In this document: in pieces, positions 7,762 to 16,696 of the stretch
How the letters are laid out: every line of letters starts with the position of its first letter
Position numbering within the stretch: position 1 is the first letter of the stretch
Origin: Clostridiales bacterium Firm_04
GTDB lineage: Bacteria; Bacillota; Clostridia; Oscillospirales; Ruminococcaceae
Assembly (NCBI GenBank): GCA_001603005.1
Contig: LVAJ01000012.1
Location: 305,717-369,716 of the forward strand
Length of the DNA: 64,000 nt
Reading direction: 5' to 3'
Program-made: the position numbers and the translations under genes
Notes under the pieces: model-generated
Seen by the model: only the letters and a program-made list of their open reading frames with translations
What the model was told of the DNA's origin: nothing
Database searches by the model: none

Positions 7762-9471
7762 TCATGCGCGCTTATAAAGCGTCACATTGCGGAACGTGAT
7801 CCCCGTGCTCATCTCGCCGAGGAAGAACACGATCTCGCACGCATCGTCTGCCGCCGGCATATCGAACGCTTTCAGAACCGTTTCCTCTTTGCCGTCCGCA
7901 TTCATCTTGCCGGTGCAGTAGATCTTGCTGTGGTCGGACATGTTCCGCACGACGTATTGCAGCGGAATGCCCTTCTGCGGCGTCGCATTGAACGACAGCT
8001 CATAGCTGCCCTTCGGCAGATTCAGGTTCCGCACATAGGCGATCGCCGATTCCGGAGAGGTGCCCGCTGCCGACATATTCACATTCAGGGATTTGTCCCA
8101 GTCGCTGAAATACGGCCAGCCGTTCGCGCCGGATTCCTTGTCGATCTCCGCACCGTATTCGCCGTCCGCAGCGAGGTCAATGCCGATTTTCGAGGATTCT
8201 CTGCCAATTGCATCACAGATCTTATCCGCCAGCAGATAGGCATTCAGCTGATGCGTCACCGGAGACGGATGCCAGTCTGCGCCGTAGCCGTCCGACTGCT
8301 TCTGTGTCGGCGCCTGATAGCAGGAGATCTTCGCATCCCCGACCGACTGCACCGCCGCTTCAAGATACGGATAAAGCTCCGTGCAGCCCATGATGCCGAG
8401 CGTGCAGACGATCGCTGCATCCGGATTATACTTGCGGATCGTTTTGAGGAAATCCGCATAACCCTTCTGATACTCTGCGCCGCGGGTTTCGAGATCCTTC
8501 GATGCATAGGAATCATCATTTGTACCGAGATTCAGCACGATCACATCGCTCGGATGCGCGGCAAAATCCCACGGCTCCGCATAATCCGCCTGTTTCGCAA
8601 TATTCTGATAGATCGGCGGAACAAGGCTGTCCGTATTTTTCGCACCGTCGCTGGAATAGCCGGAGACAATACCGTAGCCGCTGTAACTGACCGCGCTGTA
8701 ATCCGCATCGAGCAGCTGCGCCGTCAGATAGGCATAGGACTTCGAGAAATTCTCCGTCGAGGTCGCAAAATTCACATACTGCGAATCCGCCTCGACGCCG
8801 TAAGCGCATGTGATCGAATCGCCGATGAACTCGATCATCAGATCCTTTTTCGCAGTCGGCTGCACCGGCTTTGCAGCGGATGATTTGACATCGAACTGCT
8901 TCACGCCGATCGCGCCGTTGTTCGCTTCCGAAAGATGCATGATGCGAACGGTCGTCTTTCGCTGTGCGGAACCGGAGAACAGTTTGACGGTCTGCTCCTT
9001 TTCGCTCATCACAACATCCTTGATCAGCTCGCCGTCCACATAGACACCGTAGCGCGGACGGTACTTCTCGTCAGAATTGACCGCTCCGTCACCCGCGATC
9101 GTCACTGACGCCTCGGTTCCGGTCACGGTGCATTCAACAGACGCGCCGCTGTGGACGAGCCATGTGACGCCGTCCTTTGTCAGAGTTCTGCCGATGAGCT
9201 TTGTGTTCTCTGCAATTTCCTTGACCGTTTGCGCCTTGACCTCGCCGATATCCGCCGGCGTCAGCAGCTCGCGCTTCATCAATGTCAGATCGACTGCATT
9301 GATGATGCCGTCCGCATTGTAATCGTCCGCTGCTGCCGGTGATTCGGCAACGGTCAGCGTCCGGAGCAAATGGTCAACCTCTTTCCGCGATGCCGCCTGT
9401 GCATGCAAGGGCATCAGCGCTTCCGCAGCCAGCACGAATGCCGTCAGGAAAGCAATTCTCTTTCTGTTCAT
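7762..9471 (-). CDS. Secreted SGNH/CE2-like carbohydrate esterase with partial N-terminal dockerin
   Basis: Signal peptide (residues 1-27), then one dockerin-type EF-hand (about 49-70, DYNADGIINAVDL), a beta-rich domain (about 80-200) like the N-terminal jelly roll of CE2 acetyl-esterases, an SGNH hydrolase domain (about 210-420) with GDSI (Ser219), GTND (316-319) and the DWH triad end (Asp399, His401), and a C-terminal carbohydrate-binding-like beta domain (about 425-569). It probably removes acetyl groups from plant polysaccharide; substrate is inference. The start at 9471 is set by GGGAGG 8 bp upstream. Only one intact calcium loop is present, where a dockerin normally has two. Own promoter at 9507-9535. 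Confidence 0.85.
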   Translation of the reverse strand: MNRKRIAFLTAFVLAAEALMPLHAQAASRKEVDHLLRTLTVAESPAAADDYNADGIINAVDLTLMKRELLTPADIGEVKAQTVKEIAENTKLIGRTLTKDGVTWLVHSGASVECTVTGTEASVTIAGDGAVNSDEKYRPRYGVYVDGELIKDVVMSEKEQTVKLFSGSAQRKTTVRIMHLSEANNGAIGVKQFDVKSSAAKPVQPTAKKDLMIEFIGDSITCAYGVEADSQYVNFATSTENFSKSYAYLTAQLLDADYSAVSYSGYGIVSGYSSDGAKNTDSLVPPIYQNIAKQADYAEPWDFAAHPSDVIVLNLGTNDDSYASKDLETRGAEYQKGYADFLKTIRKYNPDAAIVCTLGIMGCTELYPYLEAAVQSVGDAKISCYQAPTQKQSDGYGADWHPSPVTHQLNAYLLADKICDAIGRESSKIGIDLAADGEYGAEIDKESGANGWPYFSDWDKSLNVNMSAAGTSPESAIAYVRNLNLPKGSYELSFNATPQKGIPLQYVVRNMSDHSKIYCTGKMNADGKEETVLKAFDMPAADDACEIVFFLGEMSTGITFRNVTLYKRA

Positions 9472-9506
9472 AAATGAGCCTCCCAACCCAATATGATGGT
9501 AATTTT

Positions 9507-9535
9507 ATTATAATACTTTTCTGATAGATTGTCAA
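9507..9535 (-). promoter_or_regulatory. Promoter of the CE2-like esterase gene
   Basis: Minus strand perfect consensus TTGACA (9535-9530), 17-bp spacer, TATAAT (9512-9507). Confidence 0.8.
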
Positions 9536-9570
9536 TCAATCGTGAATCAACAGAGTACACTTAGACAGCA

Positions 9571-9605
9571 AAAAATCCCGTACAGACATCTGTACGGGAT
9601 TTTTT
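9571..9605 (-). terminator. Terminator after the SpoIID-like gene
   Basis: Near-perfect hairpin (ATCCCGTACAGA/TCTGTACGGGAT) flanked by A-run and T-run; five bases past the stop of the SpoIID-like gene. Confidence 0.85.
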
Positions 9606-9610
9606 CACAC

Positions 9611-11017
9611 TCATTCAGAAATTGCGGTCGTTTCGTCCGTCAATTCCGTTTCTCCTGTTGTTTCAGGAGCAGTTTCTGTCGCTTCCGAGGTTGTCTCAGG
9701 AGCCACCGGACCTGTGAAATTCTCAGACACAACGGCATGCGTTGCACTGTAATCAGCATATTCGACCGGAGCAGTTGAGGTGATTGTCGCCGCTGCTGCG
9801 GTTGCGCCCTGCTGATAAACAAACTCAAACTTCGGGGATTTCAGACCAAGTACGCCGCGCAGGTCATTGCCCTTCACGCGAACTTGCCCGCCGATGACTG
9901 CATTGGCAACATAGCCGCCGTCACCGATCTCAAGTTTAATCCAATCATATGGGTTGCCAGTCAGCGTGACATGGTATGTACCCTCCAGTTTGGATTTGAG
10001 TGCACTCGCAGAAAACACCTTGTGACTGTTGAAATGCGGGTCAGAAGACTCATCATGTCTGACGGGCACGCTGGTCAGATAAGGAAGATCCGCACAGAAT
10101 ACATCCTTACAGGAAGCAGTTGCACCGCCGCTGGATGCATAGAACGGTGTCAGCGCCGGAGCATTGTTGTAATACAGCACAATGCCGAGCACAGACTTCA
10201 CAGCATCCACAATATTCTGGGGCGGATTTGCCTTGCAGATCATTCCGGATCCGCCGTGATTATAGAGATAATAAGTGTAGGCAGCAACTGCCTGCGCTTT
10301 GATCGCCTCATCACAGAAGCTCGGCCCCATTTCGTTGTAGCAAATCTGGGAAAGAATCGAGACAACCGAATCGGTCTTGCCGCCGACTGTCATCAATTCG
10401 GATTCGGAAGTGCCTGTTTGCACAAGCATCGTTCCGGGGTAGTAAAGACTTAAAATCTGGTCATACGTCCAACCGTCATACATCGCGTAGAAATTTGCAC
10501 CATTCTGGCTCATTCCGACGCCATGTCCAAATCCGGACGAATAAAAGATCACGCTGTCAGGTTCTGCAACGACAGTTTGCTTCGCCGTAATTGCAGGTTC
10601 TGGAATTGTCTCAACGGTTGTCGTAATGGTTGGTTTCTCACTATTTGAACTGGTCGTTTTGGTACCAGTCGTTGTTGCAGTGGTCGTCGTAAGCGGTTCG
10701 TCCGGCTCCGTGTACGCTGCCTCATAGCTGATCAGCGTCAGGCTCTTATCATATTCAAAAAGATCCGCCTTCCACCAATCGGCAACATGATACGCGTCTG
10801 CACCTTCGTAAAGGCTGCTGTTTGAGGCGGCAGCGCCCGAAACGGCTTGTACATCCGAATCGTTTGCATATTCACCTGTGACAGCGGCATACGCAGTATT
10901 GGCAGCTCGGGAGCGCAGCATGGCGTCTCTGTCGCTCTGTATTGCACATGTACTGGTGAAACACAGAGCCATGGAAACCAGAATCGCCACGCGGTTTCTT
11001 CGCGTTCGAGCTTGCAT
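9611..11017 (-). CDS. Secreted SpoIID/LytB-domain protein with circularly permuted domain order
   Basis: SpoIID family proteins are lytic transglycosylases or amidase enhancers acting on denuded peptidoglycan. This 468-residue protein has a signal peptide (about 1-25), a Thr-rich linker (about 110-135), then the motif GHGVGMSQNGA (164-174) followed by the segment E229-MGPSFCDEAIKAQAVAA, a ...SSGG... segment, and a short Thr/Glu-rich tail. In SpoIID the E...EALKAQAVAA segment normally comes first and GHGVGMSQ last; here they are swapped. The start at 11017 follows GGAGAG by 6 bp; a GTG 27 bases upstream is also in frame. It is preceded on the same strand by a class B sortase gene and a long leader. 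Confidence 0.8.
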   Translation of the reverse strand: MQARTRRNRVAILVSMALCFTSTCAIQSDRDAMLRSRAANTAYAAVTGEYANDSDVQAVSGAAASNSSLYEGADAYHVADWWKADLFEYDKSLTLISYEAAYTEPDEPLTTTTATTTGTKTTSSNSEKPTITTTVETIPEPAITAKQTVVAEPDSVIFYSSGFGHGVGMSQNGANFYAMYDGWTYDQILSLYYPGTMLVQTGTSESELMTVGGKTDSVVSILSQICYNEMGPSFCDEAIKAQAVAAYTYYLYNHGGSGMICKANPPQNIVDAVKSVLGIVLYYNNAPALTPFYASSGGATASCKDVFCADLPYLTSVPVRHDESSDPHFNSHKVFSASALKSKLEGTYHVTLTGNPYDWIKLEIGDGGYVANAVIGGQVRVKGNDLRGVLGLKSPKFEFVYQQGATAAAATITSTAPVEYADYSATHAVVSENFTGPVAPETTSEATETAPETTGETELTDETTAISE

Positions 11018-11406
11018 AGTTTCTCTCCAATAATTCAATCTCACCGGGTGAGCCCGGCTTTATTTCCCCGAGATTGCTGCGGGGATTTTGTCTAATCGTT
11101 TGTGTCATCCTTTCGCCGGGAGATGAGCCCAATTCTCATCAGCCGCGCGCACCATTCAGGAACGGTGCATTGTTCTGCGTCGCAGTGAATCTGCGTACAT
11201 CTCTCTGCTTAGCTGCTGAATCTCATATTGCGGAGATGTGCGCCGCGGGGAGAGCCGCGTGTGAGTATGGCTGTTCGCTCATAGCTCAGAACAATATGAA
11301 GCAGCGAAACCGAAAGAAAGCAGTCCGCACAAAGCGGAAACCAGTCCGTTTACCTCCTTGCCGTCCCATTTCCTTCCGGCTTGATCGGTTTCAATCAAAG
11401 CCTGCA
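11018..11406 (-). promoter_or_regulatory. 389-nt non-coding leader with several stable hairpins before the SpoIID-like gene
   Basis: No gene is seen here. Read on the minus strand it can fold into a closed unit: a stem CATATTG/CAATATG (11298-11292 with 11230-11224) extended by GCTGC/GCAGC, capped by a nine-pair hairpin at about 11262-11288, followed by hairpins around GCACC...GGTGC, GATGAG...CTCATC, CCCCG...CGGGG and CCGGG...CCCGG. It may be a structured 5' UTR or riboswitch. I could not match it to a riboswitch class I know. Confidence 0.35.
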
Positions 11407-12954
11407 TCACGATTTCGGACCATAAGGAACGAATTTCTTGGGATCGTAATTTTCAGGTCGGCCTGCATCATAGTAGGCCGTGGGGTACAACACATTGTCA
11501 TTCAATGTGGCATTCTTTGTACCTTCAGTAAGGTCTTCGCCGGCACGAACCTCTCTGCACATGAGGATCAGCTTGGCATTTTCGACCAGCCCATTGCAAG
11601 TGTACAGCGACAGGAGCTGATCTCCATACTTCACATCAACATCATTACAGATCAGTGTGCGTTTTTTTGCCTCGTTCACATAATCATAGAACGCGTTCTC
11701 GTCATCAAAGTCCAGTGTGTTCCAGCAATCATACGCGTATCTGGAATCAAGGTCCTCGCCGTCAACGATAAAAACCGAGAAAATCTTAAACTTGTAATGA
11801 TTGTAAGGAGAATTGAACTCGACGATCGGATGCTCGCTGTAGAAATACGGATTGTTGATATAGTCGCGAAGGCTGCCGAACATCGTTCTGTTATTCATAT
11901 TGTGTCCGTAGACAAAGATGTTTCCGGAGTTCTCGACGATCCGCCGGTGATCGACGACCTCATCGAAGTGGTTCCGGTAATCCATGAAGATGCAACCGGC
12001 ACGGTTGTCTTCCTGTTTGAACGTCCTGTAGAGATAGTAGTTATTCGGAAGCTCATTGGGATCCGTCACTTTTCTCTGCACGACCGGATAACTGACGACG
12101 GTTCCGGGAATATTGATGTAGCCGACGAAATCGGGATTGATCTTCAGCCAGTCCGCGAGCTCGTTCAGCTCCAGATATTCGGTCATTTCGCCTGTTATCG
12201 TTTCTTCGACCGTTTCTCCGTCATCCTGAAGACGATTTTTCTGCGCTTCCTCGTAAAGCTTGTTCCAATTCTCATACTCCTTCTTGCCCTTGTACAGGTC
12301 AATATAGTAGCTGCTGATCAAAAAGGCACAAACTCCGACAACAACGAGTGCGAGTGAGAAAACAGTCTTTCGCATCACCTCAAAGGGTGAATCTCCCTTC
12401 CACGGGATAAAATTTTTGATGATACCTGAAAAGGTATGCTTTTTCTTCTGTTCAGTCATCTGCTGCGGAAACTCTGCTTCAGGGCTTACATCCTCCGCCG
12501 GCATCGTATATGCCCTCGGATTCCGTCTGCCCGTCGGCGCAGCTGCCGCCTTTGGCAATTCACGAACATGATCTGCCGCATCCCGCGGTGCTCTCGCACG
12601 AGCGGATACATCAGACGAACGGGAAGAATATTCGGCACGCGGTTCAGAATGTCTTGTGGTATGACGCTTTGCTTCAACTTCTTCCAGAATAGCCGCGATG
12701 TCGTCCCGATCCGTGCTATGCCGGCTGTACGCATGCTGCTCCGCATATTCGTGTGCGTGTTCTGCCGAGTTGTCTGCACGTCCAGCAGCTCCCCTCAGCA
12801 TCTGACGCCCCTGATATGCATTGCGTCTTGCATTCGGCGCGGCACTCCGGTGATCCGGTGAGCCGTAATCGGGTTCCGCCGGTCTGCGGTAGCGGTGATC
12901 CCGCATCGCATCCGAACGGTTGGGTTGTTCATAGGGGTTTCGCGATTGATTCAT
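11407..12954 (-). CDS. Class B sortase with long basic cytoplasmic N-terminal extension
   Basis: Membrane transpeptidase that cleaves a sorting signal and attaches proteins to the wall or links pilin-like subunits. The catalytic domain (about residues 255-515) shows His351 in VYGHNMNN, Cys453 in LSLYTC, and the Arg of CREVR (467 or 470). A single transmembrane helix sits at about 197-217. The first 190 residues are Arg/His/Ala-rich, low complexity and predicted cytoplasmic, far longer than usual for sortases. GGAGG lies 9 bp before the start. It is the next-to-last gene of a minus-strand run; no LPXTG or NPQTN substrate is visible in the window. Confidence 0.9.
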   Translation of the reverse strand: MNQSRNPYEQPNRSDAMRDHRYRRPAEPDYGSPDHRSAAPNARRNAYQGRQMLRGAAGRADNSAEHAHEYAEQHAYSRHSTDRDDIAAILEEVEAKRHTTRHSEPRAEYSSRSSDVSARARAPRDAADHVRELPKAAAAPTGRRNPRAYTMPAEDVSPEAEFPQQMTEQKKKHTFSGIIKNFIPWKGDSPFEVMRKTVFSLALVVVGVCAFLISSYYIDLYKGKKEYENWNKLYEEAQKNRLQDDGETVEETITGEMTEYLELNELADWLKINPDFVGYINIPGTVVSYPVVQRKVTDPNELPNNYYLYRTFKQEDNRAGCIFMDYRNHFDEVVDHRRIVENSGNIFVYGHNMNNRTMFGSLRDYINNPYFYSEHPIVEFNSPYNHYKFKIFSVFIVDGEDLDSRYAYDCWNTLDFDDENAFYDYVNEAKKRTLICNDVDVKYGDQLLSLYTCNGLVENAKLILMCREVRAGEDLTEGTKNATLNDNVLYPTAYYDAGRPENYDPKKFVPYGPKS

Positions 12955-13066
12955 ATAAGAACGCCTCCATCATTCGCTTCACCATCTTGTCGGTCCGTGC
13001 AGGAAAAGCACATCCCTGTTTTCCGGTTCAGCGCAGGTATGTTCGCCGCAAGAGTCTGTACACCTC

Positions 13067-13615
13067 TCAGGCAAGCAGTAATTGTTTCGCTAATTGAAAC
13101 ACGCATAACGCAGTCATTTGCCGGATACCGTTCCGATCCAGCTCCGGAAGTTCCCAGAGCCGAAGCAGAGTGGCAGCGATCCTGTTCTGATAAGCAAAGC
13201 CGGCATAAACGGTTCCGACGGGAAGTTCCGAGGTTCCGCCGCCCGGCCCGGCCAGTCCGGTCACTGTCAGGCACAGATCCGCACCGGAAAGGTGCATCAG
13301 GCCCTCCGCCATTGCATAAGCTGTCTGACGGCTGACCGCTCCGTATTTTGACAGAATATCGGACGGGACATGAAGCAAGTGTTGCTTCATCCGATCAGAA
13401 TAGGTGCAAACTCCAAGCTCAATCACCTGTGATGCGCCTGACACTGATGTAATACGTTCAGAGAGCAGACCGCCTGTCAGGCTTTCGCCGGTTGCGACAG
13501 TGAGCCTATTCTCCATTAGATATTGTACTACATCATGTACGGTCTTGTCAAGGTCACCGTGCATAATTTCATCATCTTTGCCAAATTGCGGCAGTATGAT
13601 TCTTTCAATCTCCAT
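13067..13615 (-). CDS. CinA C-terminal-type nicotinamide-nucleotide amidase
   Basis: Stand-alone CinA_C domain of 182 residues that deamidates nicotinamide mononucleotide in pyridine-nucleotide salvage (PncC activity known for the family). Diagnostic segments are ATGESLTGG (about 41-49), TVTGLAGPGGG and PVGTVYAG. The N-terminal molybdopterin-like domain of full CinA is absent, as in PncC. I chose the ATG at 13615; TTG and GTG codons lie 9-12 bases upstream. Downstream of thiI on the same strand. Confidence 0.87.
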   Translation of the reverse strand: MEIERIILPQFGKDDEIMHGDLDKTVHDVVQYLMENRLTVATGESLTGGLLSERITSVSGASQVIELGVCTYSDRMKQHLLHVPSDILSKYGAVSRQTAYAMAEGLMHLSGADLCLTVTGLAGPGGGTSELPVGTVYAGFAYQNRIAATLLRLWELPELDRNGIRQMTALCVFQLAKQLLLA

Positions 13616-13671
13616 TGTTATCACCAATTAGTCAATTCTACGCGGTTTTCGTTTACTATCAAGTCATAAAA

Positions 13672-13687
13672 TGTTCCACATGAAACA
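13672..13687. other. parS-like 16-mer between thiI and cinA
   Basis: TGTTCCACATGAAACA matches the Bacillus parS site TGTTCCACGTGAAACA at 15 of 16 positions; the mismatch hits the central CG. It is intergenic, three bases past the thiI stop. A chance match is possible. Confidence 0.35.
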
Positions 13688-13689
13688 GA

Positions 13690-14904
13690 TTATTCCTGCA
13701 TCTGTCCTTCGGAAATATGCTGTGCAAAGACCTTTTTCTGTGCGCCCTCGATCGCCTTTTCGATCAGCGGCGCGAAATCGACCTCTGCCTGCGCTTCCGC
13801 CACATCTGCAACAGACGGACGCAGCTTCGGATGCCGCGGCGTAAAGACCGTGCAGCAGTCCTCATACGGCTGGATCGAAATATCGAACGTGTCGATCTTT
13901 CTGGAGATCTCAATGATCTCGGTCTTGTCCATGCCGATCAGCGGACGCAGCACCGGCATGGTCGCGACGGCATCTGTGCAGGCAAGCGCCGGAAGCGTCT
14001 GGCTGGCGACCTGACCGAGGCTCTCGCCCGTGATGATCGCGCCGCACTCCTCGCGTTCGGCAAGTCTGCATGCAATTTCCATCATCAGGCGGCGCATCAG
14101 GATCGTGAAATATTCCTCCGGACAATTCCGCTGGAGTTCTTCCTGAATCTCGGTAAACGGCACGCAGTAGAATGCCATGCTGCCGCACCACGGCGTCAGC
14201 TTTTCGCAGAGCTGCTCGACCTTGAGCAGTGCTCGCTCCGAGGTATAAGGCGGGCTTGCGAAATGGCATGCCGTAATGCGCAGACCGCGCTTCGCCATCA
14301 TATAAGCCGCGACCGGACTGTCAATGCCGCCGGAAAGCAGCAGCATCGCGTTGCCGGATGTTCCGACCGGCAGACCGCCCGCGCCTTTTTCTCTTGCCGC
14401 ATGTACATATGCATTCGCATCGCGGATCTCCACGGTCACCGTGACATCCGGATGATTGACGTCAACTTTCAGGTGCGGATAATGCGAAAGCAGAATGCCG
14501 CCCAGCTCCGCACAGATCTGCGGCGACTTCATCGGGAAGGATTTGTCAGCGCGCTTCGCTTCAACCTTAAAGGTTTTCGCAACAGTCAGCGCATCTTCCA
14601 GATACGGGACGGATTTTGCCGAGATATCCGCAAAGGATTTTTCGCAGGTCAGCGCACGGCAGAGCGCCGCAATGCCAAAGACCTTTTTCAGCCGCGGCAT
14701 CGCAGCGGCAAGCAGTTCTCCGCATGCCGCATCCGACTCCGCTTCGGGTACAATATAAATAGTAGACTGCGCTTTGGAATACGAAAACTTGCCGATCTTC
14801 TTCAGCCGGTAGCGGATATTCCGCAGCAGGACATCTTCAAATGTTCCGCGGTTCAGTCCTTTCAGTGCCATTTCGCCGTATTTGACCAGAATGATTTCTC
14901 TCAT
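13690..14904 (-). CDS. thiI: tRNA 4-thiouridine synthetase ThiI
   Basis: Transfers sulfur to U8 of tRNA (and in some species to the thiazole precursor). It has an N-terminal ferredoxin-like plus THUMP domain (about 1-170) and a PP-loop ATPase (SGGIDSP at 191-197). At 404 residues it lacks the C-terminal rhodanese domain of the E. coli enzyme, so it must receive persulfide directly, and a NifS-type desulfurase is encoded two genes upstream on the same strand, the standard Firmicute pairing. GAGGG lies 7 bp before the start. Confidence 0.95.
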   Translation of the reverse strand: MREIILVKYGEMALKGLNRGTFEDVLLRNIRYRLKKIGKFSYSKAQSTIYIVPEAESDAACGELLAAAMPRLKKVFGIAALCRALTCEKSFADISAKSVPYLEDALTVAKTFKVEAKRADKSFPMKSPQICAELGGILLSHYPHLKVDVNHPDVTVTVEIRDANAYVHAAREKGAGGLPVGTSGNAMLLLSGGIDSPVAAYMMAKRGLRITACHFASPPYTSERALLKVEQLCEKLTPWCGSMAFYCVPFTEIQEELQRNCPEEYFTILMRRLMMEIACRLAEREECGAIITGESLGQVASQTLPALACTDAVATMPVLRPLIGMDKTEIIEISRKIDTFDISIQPYEDCCTVFTPRHPKLRPSVADVAEAQAEVDFAPLIEKAIEGAQKKVFAQHISEGQMQE

Positions 14905-14943
14905 GTCACAACCCTCATTATTTCAAAATATTCCTGTTGAGAT

Positions 14944-15414
14944 TCACGGTTCTCCGTTCAGCATCCGGTACATGTTGATCATGTCCGGATTCCGCTGAAA
15001 CCCGTTTTTCAGATAAAAGCGTTCGCTCGGATAGCCTCTTGTGGTAAAGAGCACGATGCTGACACAGCCGGCTGTTTTCATCTCCGCAGCGATCTGCCGC
15101 ATCATGACAGAGCCGATTCCTTTGCCCTGTGCATCCGCCGAAACGCAAAATTCGTCGATCACATATTCTTTTCCGCAGAGATAGGTACAGACGCGTCCTG
15201 CCGCAAGTCCGAGCAGTCTGCCGTCTTCCTCATACACAAACCCGACAGAAAACGGCGTACCCGTCAGCTCTGCGATGCGGGTTTCCGCAAGCGGGAGCGT
15301 CCAGTTTTCGTTCCACGGCGCTGCGGAAAATGCGCTGCAAAACACATCGGCACATGCAGCCAGATCGTTCGGTTCATATCGTCTGACCGTGCCGATCTCC
15401 ATTGCGGCGCTCAT
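14944..15414 (-). CDS. GNAT-family N-acetyltransferase
   Basis: A 156-residue acetyl-CoA dependent acetyltransferase. The acetyl-CoA binding segment is seen as QGKGIGS (about 96-102), preceded by the beta-4 strand VIDEFCVS. The substrate cannot be told. Its ATG overlaps the TGA of nifS (ATGA), which suggests translational coupling within nifS-GNAT-thiI. Confidence 0.85.
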   Translation of the reverse strand: MSAAMEIGTVRRYEPNDLAACADVFCSAFSAAPWNENWTLPLAETRIAELTGTPFSVGFVYEEDGRLLGLAAGRVCTYLCGKEYVIDEFCVSADAQGKGIGSVMMRQIAAEMKTAGCVSIVLFTTRGYPSERFYLKNGFQRNPDMINMYRMLNGEP

Positions 15415-16559
15415 CGCTTGTGCACCAGTTTTTCCTGTGCGTCACGCAAAGCCGCGCAAAGCGCCGCGATCTCCACTGCGGTATTCTCCGCACAGAAGCT
15501 CACGCGGAGCGTACTGTCCGCAAGATCCGGCTTGATCCGGAACTGCTCCAGCACACCGCTCTGCTTGCCCTTGGAGCAGGCAGAACCGCTGGAAACATAG
15601 ATCTCACGGTCAGAAAGGAAATGCAGCATTGTCTCCGAGCGCAATCCTTTGACTGAAAAGCTGAGGATATACGGTGAGCCATCCGCGGGAGAATTGATCG
15701 TGACGCCGTCGAGTTCAGAGAGCTGTCGGATGCATTCCGCGCGCAGTCCCGAAACCGTTTCCGCACGGGACGCAAGATTTGCACGCAATTCACTGACCGC
15801 CGCACCGAAACCGACGATCAGCGGAACAGATTCTGTTCCGGGGCGCAGACCGCCTTCCTGTTCGCCGCCCTTCATCAGACCGATCAGCCGGATTCCCTTT
15901 TTGTGATACAGTGCACCGATGCCCTTGCACGCATGCACCTTATGTCCGCTGACGGTCAGCAGATCGGCATGCAGCTTTTCGGGCGTGAACGGGATCTTCA
16001 AAAATCCCTGCACCGCATCGCAATGCGTGATGACATCCGGATGCTCCCGCTTCACCGCAGCAAATGCCTGCTGCACCGGCAGGATATGTCCAGTTTCGTT
16101 ATTGACCAGCATCATGCTGACAAGACAGGTCTGCTCATCGACAGCCGCAGCAATTGCGTCAGCAGTCAGCCTGCCGTCCTGATCCGGTGCAATGCGCACG
16201 ACCTCATAGCCTTCCGCTTCCAGCAGGTCAAATGCACCGCGTACCGATGCATGCTCGACCGTTGTGGTCACGACACGGCGTTTTCTTCTGCCGTAGGCAT
16301 GTGCAGCGCCAAGCACCGCAAGATGATTGCTCTCTGTTGCGCCAGATGTGAACATCACAGCAGAAGCCTCGCAGCCGAGTGCCGCTGCGATCTGCTTTCT
16401 CGCCTGTTCCGCGAGCAGCTGTGCATCGAGTCCGAACCGGTGCAGTGAGGATGGATTTCCGTACTGTATACGCAGCATTGCAGTCATTGCGGAAACGCAG
16501 GCTTCGCTCGGACAGGTCGTCGCCGCAGAATCCAGATAAATCGTCATTTTAGAGACCAT
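15411..16559 (-). CDS. Cysteine desulfurase, NifS/IscS type
   Basis: PLP enzyme producing persulfide from cysteine, here most likely for ThiI. PLP-binding Lys207 lies in SGHKVHACKG and the catalytic Cys328 in SSGSACS; TSGATES and NNETG motifs are also present. At 382 residues it has the normal length. The first ATG is chosen because GGGAG precedes it by 4 bp. First gene of the run with GNAT, thiI and cinA. Confidence 0.94.
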   Translation of the reverse strand: MVSKMTIYLDSAATTCPSEACVSAMTAMLRIQYGNPSSLHRFGLDAQLLAEQARKQIAAALGCEASAVMFTSGATESNHLAVLGAAHAYGRRKRRVVTTTVEHASVRGAFDLLEAEGYEVVRIAPDQDGRLTADAIAAAVDEQTCLVSMMLVNNETGHILPVQQAFAAVKREHPDVITHCDAVQGFLKIPFTPEKLHADLLTVSGHKVHACKGIGALYHKKGIRLIGLMKGGEQEGGLRPGTESVPLIVGFGAAVSELRANLASRAETVSGLRAECIRQLSELDGVTINSPADGSPYILSFSVKGLRSETMLHFLSDREIYVSSGSACSKGKQSGVLEQFRIKPDLADSTLRVSFCAENTAVEIAALCAALRDAQEKLVHKR

Positions 16560-16588
16560 ACACTCCCTTATACAATAATTCTGTTCCT

Positions 16589-16617
16589 ATTATAGCATAC
16601 TTTTCTGAAAAAAGCAA
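16589..16617 (-). promoter_or_regulatory. Promoter of the nifS-thiI run
   Basis: Minus strand TTGCTT (16617-16612), 17-bp spacer, TATAAT (16594-16589). Confidence 0.65.
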
Positions 16618-16696
16618 AAAAAGTTTTTGAAAAATTTGCGAAAAAGAGATTAAGAAGATGAAGAAAAAATTTTTTTGGGAAATTTCAAAAAAGGGG

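Noticed and set aside
11018..11406. c-di-AMP (ydaO) riboswitch before the SpoIID-like gene
   Set aside because: The gene context fits, but the conserved GGGGAACC, GGGTGAAT and CCGAA...CAGCTAAC stretches of that class are not present; only a loose AGCTAAG resemblance is seen.
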